Of a stretch of DNA of 64,000 nt, positions 23,991 to 31,882 are shown one piece after another (the first letter of the stretch is position 1; the number at the start of each line of letters is the position of its first letter). Both the position numbers and the translations under genes were made by a program. This DNA comes from Candidatus Iainarchaeum sp. (GTDB lineage: Archaea > Iainarchaeota > Iainarchaeia > Iainarchaeales > UBA10219). The stretch spans positions 372,001 to 436,000 of the forward strand of contig JAGVWE010000002.1 in NCBI GenBank assembly GCA_018304425.1, in the 5' to 3' direction. Under the pieces are notes generated by a model. That model was given only the letters and a program-made list of their open reading frames with translations. It had not been told where the DNA came from and searched no databases.

Positions 23991-24531
23991 CAGACAGTGC
24001 TGTGATCTTCTGGGCTTGGGGGGTGTGGGCGCACTCTTTAACCCACTCACACGCAGCCAACCGAGCAAACGCGGCACTGGCGCCGGGGGATAACCCCTTG
24101 TAGTTGCCGGTTGGTTCCAGTGTGCTAGCTTGTTCACCCAAGCTTTTAAGCGAGGCCATAACACGGGCAGCCGCCGCATCAAGGGCCTGGGCGGCATCTG
24201 AAACGCTGATGTCCCGCTCATCCGTGTAATAGGCCGCTTTCCAATCCCCCTTCACATGCCATTCGTGGCTGGGGTTTTTGCCGGTTTTGAAAAAATCGAC
24301 CAGTGCAGAGAGGGCGCTTTTGGGGATTAAAACCAGGTTTTTGCCTGGTTTGGTGAAGGGAAATGAGGATAATACTCCTGGGCGGTGGTACCGGTATGTT
24401 TTACCAGATGATTTGGAAACATTCTGGGTGTAACCATAAAGTGCGCGGAAAAGTTTTTGGTAGGTGTATGAAGAGTGCTTGATGTCGCTAGGTAAAATAA
24501 ACTTGTACTGAACCAGGATTGCTTGGACCAC
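23974..24531 (-). CDS. Unknown protein
   Basis: A 185-residue ORF without a recognised domain. The N-terminal third is aromatic and basic (HSSYTYQKLFRALYGYTQN, GKTYRYHRPGVLSSFPFTKPGKN); the rest is Ala-rich and helical (DAAQALDAAAARVMASLKSLGEQ). It has no signal peptide or membrane helix. It is convergent with, and slightly overlaps, the possible regulator at 23514. Length and lack of a better frame favour a real gene, but nothing shows its role. Confidence 0.55.
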   Translation of the reverse strand: MVQAILVQYKFILPSDIKHSSYTYQKLFRALYGYTQNVSKSSGKTYRYHRPGVLSSFPFTKPGKNLVLIPKSALSALVDFFKTGKNPSHEWHVKGDWKAAYYTDERDISVSDAAQALDAAAARVMASLKSLGEQASTLEPTGNYKGLSPGASAAFARLAACEWVKECAHTPQAQKITALSVRALP

Positions 24532-24635
24532 GCAGACCCCTCAATTCCACTATTGGTTTTTAATTGGTTGATTGATCGTTTATGTAGTTGAGTTAAACAT
24601 AATTTGGTTTGGGTTTTAGCGTGTGTTTATGGTGG

Positions 24636-24938
24636 TTAGCGGCGGTATCTAAAAGCCGTGCGCTGTTTTGGGGTGGGTTCGATCTCTTCTTCTTCCTCCA
24701 CCCGACCCGTAGAAACAATCAAAATGTCTTTGGCGGCGCGGACGTTCTTGTAGGGGATGCTTTTGTCGGTTATAATGCGTTTGGCTTCTTGTTTGGTTTT
24801 GGCTTTCAATGCCTCCGTAGTAATGGTTTCAATCCGCCCCTTCTCTAAATTAATCACCAAGTCGAAGACCTTTCCCCGGTAATCACCAATATCCGTGTAT
24901 ATATCCATTCCAAACAACCGCGAAAGCCGTACCGTCAT
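24636..24938 (-). CDS. PRC-barrel domain protein
   Basis: A 100-residue protein with one PRC barrel: VRLSRLFGMDIYTDIGDYRGKVFDLVINLEKGRIETI, followed by a helix and a terminal strand, then an acidic stretch EEEEEIEPTP and a basic end. Stand-alone archaeal PRC-barrel proteins occur in RNA processing and, as partners of SepF, in cell division; which applies is not visible here. The ORF track begins at 25016, but ATG 24938 has GGAGGTAGG directly upstream and begins the domain. Confidence 0.8.
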   Translation of the reverse strand: MTVRLSRLFGMDIYTDIGDYRGKVFDLVINLEKGRIETITTEALKAKTKQEAKRIITDKSIPYKNVRAAKDILIVSTGRVEEEEEIEPTPKQRTAFRYRR

Positions 24939-25072
24939 TTTCCTACCTCCAAAAGCCAATGACAATAATAAACGCTTCCCCCTATTTAAATGTTTTGGTA
25001 TGAAAAGGCAACGCAACCAAGCCCAGACGAACCAAACACGAAACCAACCCCAATAGTGGAAGTAGGGGTAGA

Positions 25073-25924
25073 CTATAGATTGTCCAGGGGGCTTTTAACC
25101 TTCTTGAGCTCATCGGTTGTGACGTGCGTATAAATTTGGGTGGTGCTCAAATTACTATGCCCCAGCAGCTCCTGTATTTTCCGGATGTTTTCCCCCCCCT
25201 CCAACAAATGGGTGGCGTACGAATGCCGTAGGGTGTGGGGTGTGACCCGTTTGGGAATACCAGCTTTTTTAGCCGCCTCCCGGATAATTCGTTCGATCGT
25301 GTCCGTGGAAATGGGGTTTTGGGTGGTTTTCTGGGAGAAAACAAAGGGGCTGGCCACCTTCCGCCGTTTCAACTGTTTCTTCAATTCCTTGATCCAGGCA
25401 GTAGACAGGATAATGATGCGGTCCTTGTTTCCCTTCCCCCCCCACACCCGCGCAATTTTTTCCCGCAAATCAAGGTCATCCAACTTGATTTTGGCCGCTT
25501 CACTGACGCGCACACCGCTTGCATAGAGGAATTCCACGATCAGCCGGTTCCGCCCAAATCGGGTTGCCTTTATGAGGCCGCGCACCTCTTCCATAGTCAG
25601 CACCGACGGCAGTTTTTTGGCTTTTTTGGGTACTTTAATGTCCTCCACAATTTTTTTCTTGAGAAAAGAGTGGAAAAAGAACTTTAACGCCGAATGCACC
25701 AAAGCCAGGGTGGCATTGGCTGCATTCGTGTCCTGCTTTTTTTTAGCCAGAAAGGCAACAACGTCTCCCCGGTCAATGGAGTCCACTGGTTTGTTTGTGT
25801 GCGCCAGAAATTGGCGTGCATATATGCCGTACATCTTCAGTGTTTTGCCCGAGTAACCCGCAACCAGCAGCTCCTGGTTATAGCGTTCCAGTAGTTGTGC
25901 CTGCTCGGCTGGCTCCAAAGGCAT
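25073..25924 (-). CDS. xerA: XerA-type tyrosine recombinase
   Basis: A 283-residue site-specific recombinase, the size of archaeal XerA that resolves chromosome dimers at dif. The N-terminal SAM-like core-binding domain is at ~10-90. The catalytic domain has all the residues: Arg in YASGVRVSEAAK, Lys in GGKGNKDR, His-x-x-Arg in TPHTLRHSYATHLLEGG, His in LLGHSNLSTTQ, and the nucleophile Tyr in TQIYTHV. The ORF track start is GTG 25945; ATG 25924 is preferred. It might instead be an element integrase, but no att repeats or other mobile genes are seen. Confidence 0.88.
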   Translation of the reverse strand: MPLEPAEQAQLLERYNQELLVAGYSGKTLKMYGIYARQFLAHTNKPVDSIDRGDVVAFLAKKKQDTNAANATLALVHSALKFFFHSFLKKKIVEDIKVPKKAKKLPSVLTMEEVRGLIKATRFGRNRLIVEFLYASGVRVSEAAKIKLDDLDLREKIARVWGGKGNKDRIIILSTAWIKELKKQLKRRKVASPFVFSQKTTQNPISTDTIERIIREAAKKAGIPKRVTPHTLRHSYATHLLEGGENIRKIQELLGHSNLSTTQIYTHVTTDELKKVKSPLDNL

Positions 25925-26004
25925 ACATCCATTACTCAAGCGCACTTAATATAGTTTTGTGGGCACCGGAAAGCCTTAATAAGATTTATTTTCCTAGACT
26001 TGGT

Positions 26005-26214
26005 ATGATCGGCAGGCGAAAAAGCGAGGGCCACCCAATAAAGGAAAAGCCCGAGGATAAGGCCTGGCAGCAGTGGTTTCAGGGCCTATCCATGGAAGAA
26101 CACGACCGGAAGCTGAGGGAACTCGGCCTCGACGAGGAGGACGTGGGCGAATTCAACGAGAAATTTGTGGGCTCCAAGAAACCAGACAAGAAAGCCGTTC
26201 CCCCAGTCCCCTAA
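26005..26214 (+). CDS. Small charged protein, unknown
   Basis: A 69-residue soluble protein beginning MIGRRKSEGHPIKEKPEDK and containing WQQWFQGLSMEEHDRKLRELGLDEEDVGEFNEKF, a likely helix-turn-helix pair, with a Pro/Lys-rich end. It occupies the end of the longer track ORF 25795-26214; the ATG at 26005 lies ~28 nt after a CCTTAATAAGATTTA promoter element. No family recognised. Confidence 0.6.
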   Translation: MIGRRKSEGHPIKEKPEDKAWQQWFQGLSMEEHDRKLRELGLDEEDVGEFNEKFVGSKKPDKKAVPPVP

Positions 26215-26229
26215 TGTGAGGCTAACCAC

Positions 26230-26532
26230 TTATTCTTGCGAGATTTTAGCGTAATGGAGTAGGTTCTTGGCTTGCCAGTACAAGGTCATGCCAGAAACCC
26301 CCGACAACCAGGCCACGAAATAGTAAATCAGGGCCGTGTTAGGGTTGCCAGCAATGTGCGCCAGCACCCCCTGCACCAAACACCACACGAACAAAGAGGC
26401 AAGCGTGACGCCTAACACAAAAAAGCCAACGGCCCGACCAAACATAATCCAAAAGCCATTCATAAGAATCCCTATAATGCGGTCAACCCTATAAAAAACA
26501 ACCCAAGGTTCTACATAATGAAAGGGGGCCAT
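26230..26532 (-). CDS. Small membrane protein, two helices
   Basis: A 100-residue protein with two hydrophobic segments, FWIMFGRAVGFFVLGVTLASLFVWCLV (~27-53) and NTALIYYFVAWLSGVSGMTLYW (~65-86), and a short polar tail. Function unknown. An alternative start at the internal ATG (MNGFWIMF) would remove 23 residues. It is divergent from the HAD phosphatase gene. Confidence 0.6.
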   Translation of the reverse strand: MAPFHYVEPWVVFYRVDRIIGILMNGFWIMFGRAVGFFVLGVTLASLFVWCLVQGVLAHIAGNPNTALIYYFVAWLSGVSGMTLYWQAKNLLHYAKISQE

Positions 26533-26564
26533 CCTTATTTAGGCTTTTCACCCCCAGATACATC

Positions 26565-27245
26565 ATGCTCCGCGGGATTCTCTTCGACCTTGACAATACG
26601 CTCATCGACTTCATGAAAATGAAGAAAATGGGGTGTGAGGCCGCCATTGCCGCCATGATTGATTCGGGGCTGGAAATGGACAAGCGAAAGGCCTACCGGC
26701 TGCTGTTCAAGCTATACGGGGAACACGGCATCGAACACCAGCACATCTTTCAACTCTTTCTGAAGAAAACCCTGGGTACCGTGGATTACCGGATACTAGC
26801 CAATGCCATAACCGCTTACCGGAAGGTGCAAGTCGGTTTCCAGGAACCCTATCCACGGGTGCGCCCAACCCTGATCGGGCTTCGGGCGCGCGGCCTGCAG
26901 TTGGGCGTTGTAAGTGACGCCCCCAAGCTAAAGGCCTGGCTCCGGTTGGCGGAAATGAATCTCACCCACTTTTTTGACGCGGTCATAACCCTGGGAGACG
27001 CCAAGCAATTGAAGCCCAGCAAAAAGCCCTTCGAGCTGGCCTTGAAGCAATTGGGTTTGCAGCCCTTTGAAGTGCTTTACGTGGGGGACAACCCAGCCAG
27101 GGACATCAAGGGGGCCAAGAAAGTCGGCATGCGTACTGCCCTGGCGGAATACGGCCGGCTTTTTCCCGCAAGAGGGGTCAAACCAGATTTTGTGCTAAAA
27201 CGGGTGGATGGCGTCCTTTCCATCGCGGACCGGCTCACCCGATAA
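26565..27245 (+). CDS. HAD-superfamily phosphatase
   Basis: A 226-residue haloacid dehalogenase-type hydrolase: motif I DLDNTLID with the nucleophile Asp at residue 8, a helical cap (~15-95), motif II VVSDAPK, motif III Lys in KPSKKPFELAL and motif IV VGDNPARDIKGAKKVGM. This fits the archaeal phosphoglycolate/glyceraldehyde-phosphatase-like group that removes phosphate from small metabolites. The substrate cannot be told. The start is ~27 nt after TATT-TAGG promoter sequence. Confidence 0.87.
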   Translation: MLRGILFDLDNTLIDFMKMKKMGCEAAIAAMIDSGLEMDKRKAYRLLFKLYGEHGIEHQHIFQLFLKKTLGTVDYRILANAITAYRKVQVGFQEPYPRVRPTLIGLRARGLQLGVVSDAPKLKAWLRLAEMNLTHFFDAVITLGDAKQLKPSKKPFELALKQLGLQPFEVLYVGDNPARDIKGAKKVGMRTALAEYGRLFPARGVKPDFVLKRVDGVLSIADRLTR

Positions 27246-27316
27246 GGCCAGCCAAGTCAACCAAAGGTTTTTATTTTCCTTTCCAGGTAATTACGTGAAC
27301 ACCCCCTGGTGGAAGG

Positions 27317-27484
27317 ATGCCTATCTTCGCGGGAACCACGGAATTATCCAAAAGGGCACTGCAGCGCGGTTACAAGTGCCTGAATTGCGGGTTTGAACTG
27401 GCGTTCGAAGAAACCGAACCCCGCAACCGATACACCCGGCGGTTCTGTTCCGAGGCCTGTCGGCAAACCTATCTCAAACATTGA
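27317..27484 (+). CDS. Small zinc-finger protein (55 aa)
   Basis: Missed by the ORF track because it is short. The translation MPIFAGTTELSKRALQRGYK is followed by CLNCGFELAFEETEPRNR and FCSEACRQTYLKH. The pairs CxxC and CxxxC, 24 residues apart, form a treble-clef/zinc-ribbon-like knuckle resembling FCS or MYM-type fingers. GGTGGAAGG lies just before the ATG. It ends 22 nt before nadE and is probably co-transcribed with it. Confidence 0.7.
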   Translation: MPIFAGTTELSKRALQRGYKCLNCGFELAFEETEPRNRYTRRFCSEACRQTYLKH

Positions 27485-27506
27485 ACGCTTGCCAGGCAGG
27501 ATGCCC

Positions 27507-28289
27507 ATGTCCACCACGAGAAAACACATAGTCAAAGGAATCAAGGAATATTTCAGGCGCAGCGGCAAGACCCGGGCCGTTCTTGGATTGAGCGGCGGAA
27601 TTGACTCGGCCGTGGTTGCAGTTCTATTAGTGCAGGCGCTGGGCAAAAAAAACGTGACCTGCCTCCTGCTCCCAACTCCAAGCAGCAGCGCCGCCAACCT
27701 TGCGGATGCACGTGCCGTTGCCAAGCAATTAGGGGTTCGGCATTTTATCCAACCCATTTATGCGTTCACCAAACCCTTTACCCGGTTGCCCTGGAAGCAA
27801 ACAAAAATAACCACCGCCAATCTGAAAGCAAGGATTCGGGCCACTATCCTCTACCACTATGCCAACACCCGGAACGCCTTGGTAGTCGGAACAGGTAACC
27901 GAACCGAGCTAATGTTAGGCTATTTCACCAAGTACGGAGACGGGGCCGTCGACTTGCTGCCTATTGGCGGGTTGTGGAAACGGGAAGTGCGGGCGCTGGC
28001 CCGAGAGCTCAAGGTCCCAGCACCCATCCTTGAAAAGGCTCCGACCGCTGAGCTCTGGCCGGGGCAAACCGATGAACGGGAACTGGGCTTGTCCTACACC
28101 CAATTGGATGCCATACTCTCCGCCCTATTTGACCGACAAGCAAGCCCAAAACAAGTAATTCAGGAAGGGTTTAGTCGCAGGCAGGTGGAAAAGGTTTTGG
28201 CGCGCGTGAAGGCCAACCAGCACAAGGCCGTGCCACCCCCCATTATTGCCCCAAACGATAGCTATGTTTTTAACCCTACGCAGCAATAA
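27507..28289 (+). CDS. nadE: NAD+ synthetase, ammonia-dependent
   Basis: Amidates deamido-NAD with ammonia and ATP, the last step of NAD synthesis. The ~260-residue length fits the NadE form without a glutaminase domain. The PP-loop LGLSGGIDSAVVAVLLVQALG is at ~26-46; VVGTGNRTELMLGYFTKYGDGAVDLLPIGGLWKREV and KAPTAELWPGQTDE are conserved. The ORF track start 27393 runs into the preceding small gene's frame; ATG 27507 (or 27501) follows AGGCAGG. An NAD kinase is encoded at 56490. Confidence 0.92.
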   Translation: MSTTRKHIVKGIKEYFRRSGKTRAVLGLSGGIDSAVVAVLLVQALGKKNVTCLLLPTPSSSAANLADARAVAKQLGVRHFIQPIYAFTKPFTRLPWKQTKITTANLKARIRATILYHYANTRNALVVGTGNRTELMLGYFTKYGDGAVDLLPIGGLWKREVRALARELKVPAPILEKAPTAELWPGQTDERELGLSYTQLDAILSALFDRQASPKQVIQEGFSRRQVEKVLARVKANQHKAVPPPIIAPNDSYVFNPTQQ

Positions 28290-28331
28290 TCCGTTAGCCC
28301 TTCAGTTGTTGTCGGGGCGGGGGAGATTTTA

Positions 28332-29174
28332 ATGCAGGAATTCACCAGCGTGGACGAAGCGGACGTAACCAAAGCCATCGTTTCCGAGTATCTGAAGGAA
28401 TTGGAATCCTTAACCGACACGGATGCCGTGGTCGTCGGTTCCGGGCCGGCTGGCTCGGTGTGTGCCAGGAAACTGGCTGAAAAAGGCCACAAAGTGCTTA
28501 TCGTAGAACGAAACATCAAACCCGGGGGCGGCATGTTCCTTGGCGGGATGCTTATGAACAAGTTAGTGGTGGAAGCACCAGCAGACCGGATCTGCCGGGA
28601 AGTGGGCGCCAAGTCCTTGAAGGAATACAAGCCAGGCCTGTTCGTCGGCGACGCCCACGAAATAGCCACCAAACTGATTGCGGCCGCTTTTGACGCGGGT
28701 GCGCACATGCTCAACGCGGTGCAGGTGGAGGATATTATCTACCGCGAGCAAGGCATTTGCGGCGTGGTAATCAACTGGCACATGGTTTCCAGTTACCCCG
28801 ATTGGGTTACTTGCACCGACCCCCTGGCACTGAAAACAAAGGTCGTGATTGACGCGACCGGGCACGCCGCAGAAGTAGCCCGTTTGGCTGGCAAGCGGTT
28901 TGGTTTTGAGGTGAAGGGCCACGAAGGCGCCATGTGGGTGGACGAAGCCGAGAAGGCAACCTATAATGCCACCCAAGAGATTTATCCTGGCCTCATTGTG
29001 TGTGGGATGGCAGCCAATGGGGTTTACATGCTGCCCCGAATGGGCCCCATTTTTGGAGCCATGTTCATGAGTGGCGAGAAAGCCGCCGAACTCGCTCACC
29101 AGCGCATCCTCGAGTTGGGCAGCAACCAGGCAACCCCCTTAAAACCAAGGGAACCGCTCATCCAGCACCGCTGA
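28332..29174 (+). CDS. thi4: Thiamine thiazole synthase, Cys-type Thi4
   Basis: Builds the thiazole phosphate of thiamine from NAD and glycine. The 280-residue flavin-fold protein has VVVGSGPAGSVCARKLAEKGHKVLIVE (~34-61), GGGMFLGGMLMNKLVVE, VIDATGHAAEVARLA and MAANGVYMLPRMGPIFGAMF. At the sulfur-donor position the sequence is VTCTDPL: Cys precedes x-Asp-Pro, as in yeast Thi4 (CMDP) and unlike methanogen enzymes with His (HVDP). This predicts a single-turnover enzyme that sacrifices its own cysteine sulfur. GGGGGAGA precedes the ATG. The next gene, convergent, is ThiD2-ThiE. Confidence 0.9.
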   Translation: MQEFTSVDEADVTKAIVSEYLKELESLTDTDAVVVGSGPAGSVCARKLAEKGHKVLIVERNIKPGGGMFLGGMLMNKLVVEAPADRICREVGAKSLKEYKPGLFVGDAHEIATKLIAAAFDAGAHMLNAVQVEDIIYREQGICGVVINWHMVSSYPDWVTCTDPLALKTKVVIDATGHAAEVARLAGKRFGFEVKGHEGAMWVDEAEKATYNATQEIYPGLIVCGMAANGVYMLPRMGPIFGAMFMSGEKAAELAHQRILELGSNQATPLKPREPLIQHR

Positions 29175-30255
29175 CATGGCAGCGGTTTGCCTTTCCATTT
29201 TTCCTTGCGCACACAAGCATATGCAGCCGTTTGGCTGCGGTTTTGGGCTTGGGCGCGGAAACCACAGCCCGGATTACGGCAACCAGGGAAGCACCGCTTG
29301 CCACCACCCGGTTTACGTTTGACCCATCAATGCCTCCGACGGCCACAAACGGGATTTTGAGTCTTTTCCGCACCCGGGAAACCAAACCCAATCCCACCGC
29401 TTTAACCCCTGGCTTTGAAGGGGTTTCAAATACCGGTCCCACACTAAGGTAGTCCGCGCCCTCCGCCACGGCTTTTTGCGCCTGCCGTAGGGAATGCGTG
29501 CTTTTCCCGATTATTTTGTCAAACCCCAGCAAGGCCCGGGCAACCGACACCGGCAAATCCCCTTGCCCCAAATGAACACCATCCGCGTCAACGGCTTTCG
29601 CGACATCTGCCCGGTCATTGACCAGGAACAACGCGTTTTTTTTCCGGCATTGGCGCGCCAAAGCCTTGGCCAGAGCCAAGAGTTTTTTTCCCTTTAACCG
29701 CTTATCCCGCAGCTGGATAATTTCCGCGCCCCCGGCCAGCGAAAGTCGGCAGGCCTCCGCATAATCCAAGTCCTTTCGGAACTGCCGGGCATCCAGCACC
29801 ACGTACAAGGAGGCCCGCCCGAATTTCTGCATTCGCTCAAAGCGGAGGAAACCCGCTGCCAGTTTTTCTTCCACTGAATAAACCCTGAAACGGAGCCGCT
29901 TTAGTTGCCGGCCCGTAGGAGCCGAGCGAAGCTTGGCTGCTTCCTCTAGGCACCGCAGGGCCTCTCCAACCCGGTTAAAGTTGGCCTCCAACAATTCGTC
30001 CCACGCGTGCCGGCTTCCCTCACTAACCAAATAACTCTGGGCGCCTACATCCACGGCACTGGCTCGGGCCAGCAACGCCCGCCGCTCGAAACAAACCCGT
30101 GAAGCTACCCGAGTCAGCTGATGTCGTAACTGCTTCAACACCAGCGTAGCCTTTTCCTCTTTAAGCACAAAACGTGCAAAGTCCTCAATGACCCGCAACC
30201 CCTCCCGTGCACGGTTGAGGTTTGCGTCCCAGAAACACAGAAATTCAGGGCCCAT
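29158..30255 (-). CDS. thiE: ThiD2-ThiE fusion (HMP-P kinase / thiamine-phosphate synthase)
   Basis: A ~365-residue two-domain enzyme. The N-terminal ~150 residues match the ThiD2 family (CFWDANLNRAREGLRVIEDFARFVL; NFNRVGEALRCLEEAAKL), reported in bacteria as a specific HMP-phosphate kinase. The C-terminal ~210 residues are ThiE, a TIM barrel joining HMP-diphosphate and thiazole phosphate: LYVVLDARQ, IIQLRDKRLKGK, FLVNDRADVAKAVDADGVHLGQGDLP, SVGPVFETPSKPG, VAVGGIDGSNV. The two steps around HMP-PP are thus fused. ATG 30255 is preferred over the track's TTG 30273. It overlaps the thi4 3' end by 17 nt tail to tail. Confidence 0.9.
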   Translation of the reverse strand: MGPEFLCFWDANLNRAREGLRVIEDFARFVLKEEKATLVLKQLRHQLTRVASRVCFERRALLARASAVDVGAQSYLVSEGSRHAWDELLEANFNRVGEALRCLEEAAKLRSAPTGRQLKRLRFRVYSVEEKLAAGFLRFERMQKFGRASLYVVLDARQFRKDLDYAEACRLSLAGGAEIIQLRDKRLKGKKLLALAKALARQCRKKNALFLVNDRADVAKAVDADGVHLGQGDLPVSVARALLGFDKIIGKSTHSLRQAQKAVAEGADYLSVGPVFETPSKPGVKAVGLGLVSRVRKRLKIPFVAVGGIDGSNVNRVVASGASLVAVIRAVVSAPKPKTAAKRLHMLVCARKNGKANRCHVSGAG

Positions 30256-30316
30256 ATCAAAGCCGTGAAACAAAGTTATTTAAAGTTAAGACCGGCAAAT
30301 ATATGGTCGTGGTCTT

Positions 30317-30439
30317 GTGAAATGGGACTCCTTCGTCAAGGTAGTGGAAAGCCTTTCCAGGGATGTAACAGCCAGGGCGCAGGTACCAGCGAATCCGCGC
30401 ATGGCCCAGCTCGCCCTGGTGCAAGGCCCTACGAAGTGA
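30317..30439 (+). CDS. Possible small ORF (40 aa)
   Basis: A GTG-started frame, VKWDSFVKVVESLSRDVTAR followed by AQVPANPRMAQLALVQGPTK, in the 208-bp gap between thiE and the lipoprotein gene. GTTATTTAAAG at ~30275 can serve as a TATA box in this direction, ~40 nt upstream. No family recognised; it may be chance. Confidence 0.25.
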   Translation: MKWDSFVKVVESLSRDVTARAQVPANPRMAQLALVQGPTK

Positions 30440-30463
30440 CCTTATCGTGAGCCTGCGAGCCGT

Positions 30464-31267
30464 TCACCGAATAGTGGCCGAATAAATCTCCGCCCCACCC
30501 GCGGTCACCTTCCGGTAAATGCGTTCAACCAGGAAACCGGTTTTCAGAATCTGGGCGCCCGTTGAGTCGACGAACAGGCGTTCATCCTCCCCTTCACGGA
30601 ATTGCCGGCTGGAAACTTGGCTGCCCGCTTCATCCAATAAATCGAGCGTGATGGCAAAGCGTCCATCGCTGGTAGTGTATCCCTCGCCTACCACCAATTT
30701 GAACCGCTTTCCCTCAAAAGAACCACGTCCCTCGAAGGGAAAGTCGCGGGCACGGGCTTGTTGTGCTGTTGCTAGGGCTTCCTGGCGTTGGCGTTCAGCC
30801 GCAAGTGCACTGGCACGGTTTTTTGCTTCGGGTCCCGCAACGGCGTAAACCGTGTAGGTATTGGGCGCGCGTTCCTCGATCCTGGCAGCCAGGGCCCCAT
30901 CAATGTAAACCTTGTGGAGGAGGGACAGCAAAACCTGGGAATCCCGGTAGGGGCCGGTTACCTGCACACCCCCCAAGAAACCAGCCGCATCGGTTTCCCC
31001 TGCAAAGACCAGGGTTTCCGGACAGGGCTGGCCCGTTTCACAACCCGGCTTTTTTTTGACTTCCACGCGCGCCCCCGGCAAGGGCCGGGCCGCTGCATCC
31101 AACACCTCAAAACGCAAAGAAAAGGTCTGTTCAGGGGCAGGCCCCGCGTTTGGGGTCGAGGCTTCCAATGGCAAGGCCGTGTCAGCTGTTGGTTGGAGTG
31201 GTAGTTGGCACCCGGCAAGCAAAACACTGAAAGCAAGCGCCCACCCGACAAGCATCCAGCGAGTCAT
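30464..31267 (-). CDS. Secreted lipoprotein, unknown
   Basis: A 267-residue exported protein: signal peptide MTRWMLVGWALAFSVLLAGC with a lipobox, a low-complexity linker, an Ig/carboxypeptidase-regulatory-like beta domain (LRFEVLDAAARPLPGARVEV ... GETDAAGFLGGVQVTGPY), a short helical Ala/Gln/Arg-rich segment (~155-180) and a second beta domain. No catalytic motif is visible. ATG 31267 overlaps the MgtC gene stop by 4 nt (ATGA), so the two are coupled; the longer track ORF runs inside mgtC. Confidence 0.75.
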   Translation of the reverse strand: MTRWMLVGWALAFSVLLAGCQLPLQPTADTALPLEASTPNAGPAPEQTFSLRFEVLDAAARPLPGARVEVKKKPGCETGQPCPETLVFAGETDAAGFLGGVQVTGPYRDSQVLLSLLHKVYIDGALAARIEERAPNTYTVYAVAGPEAKNRASALAAERQRQEALATAQQARARDFPFEGRGSFEGKRFKLVVGEGYTTSDGRFAITLDLLDEAGSQVSSRQFREGEDERLFVDSTGAQILKTGFLVERIYRKVTAGGAEIYSATIR

Positions 31268-31713
31268 GGTTTCCGCTCGCCCTTCAAGAAAGAAGTAATC
31301 AGGGTACTTGCCCATTTGCCGAAGGTGAGGACCAGCAAGACAAGGACCGTGGAAGCAAGGGCCGCATACAAGAAACCCGTTCCAACGGCCAAGCCAATCG
31401 CGGCCACCACCCACAAATCAGCCGCCGTGGTGAGGCCGGACACATGGTCGTGGGAACGGAAGATGCTGCCTGCCCCGAGAAAACCGATTCCAAGCACGAC
31501 ATTGGCAGCTATCCTGCCAACATCGGCTTCAAGCGGCAGGGAAAGGGATATGAGGGTGAATAGAGTGGAGCCGAGGCAGACCAGTGCATGGGTTCGCATG
31601 CCCGCCGGCTTCCCATGGAGTTCCCGGTGGAGTCCAATGATTCCTCCCAGGGCCACGGCCAGCAGAAGCCTGAACAACACCACGTCTTCCGGGAAAAAGT
31701 TCATGTAATCCAT
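31264..31713 (-). CDS. MgtC/SapB family membrane protein
   Basis: A 149-residue inner-membrane protein with four to five hydrophobic helices and the MgtC/SapB signatures GGIIGLHRELHGKPAGMRTHALVCLGSTLF and ANVVLGIGFLGAGSIFR. Family members affect magnesium homeostasis or membrane energetics; the exact role is unsettled. It lacks the C-terminal cytoplasmic domain of Salmonella MgtC. Coupled to the lipoprotein gene downstream. Confidence 0.87.
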   Translation of the reverse strand: MDYMNFFPEDVVLFRLLLAVALGGIIGLHRELHGKPAGMRTHALVCLGSTLFTLISLSLPLEADVGRIAANVVLGIGFLGAGSIFRSHDHVSGLTTAADLWVVAAIGLAVGTGFLYAALASTVLVLLVLTFGKWASTLITSFLKGERKP

Positions 31714-31882
31714 GCACTAAGGTGTTTTTTCTTAATAAATTTTCCTGCTCCCAAAAACGTGGGGTTCGCTTTCTGAAGCCCAAACGCTTTTAATAGGTTT
31801 GCTGTAGGAATATAGCGAGAGAGCCGCTTAAAGTGCCTTAAATTGGCTTATACGAGGCCTTTAGAGATTTTAGGGGAAGCAC

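Noticed and set aside
23047-25924. Integrated element between tRNA-iMet and XerA
   Set aside because: No duplicated tRNA 3' end, no replication or capsid genes, and XerA is a normal archaeal housekeeping gene.
28290-28331. TPP riboswitch before thi4
   Set aside because: Only 42 bp, with no conserved thi-box sequence (CUGAGA/ACCUGA).
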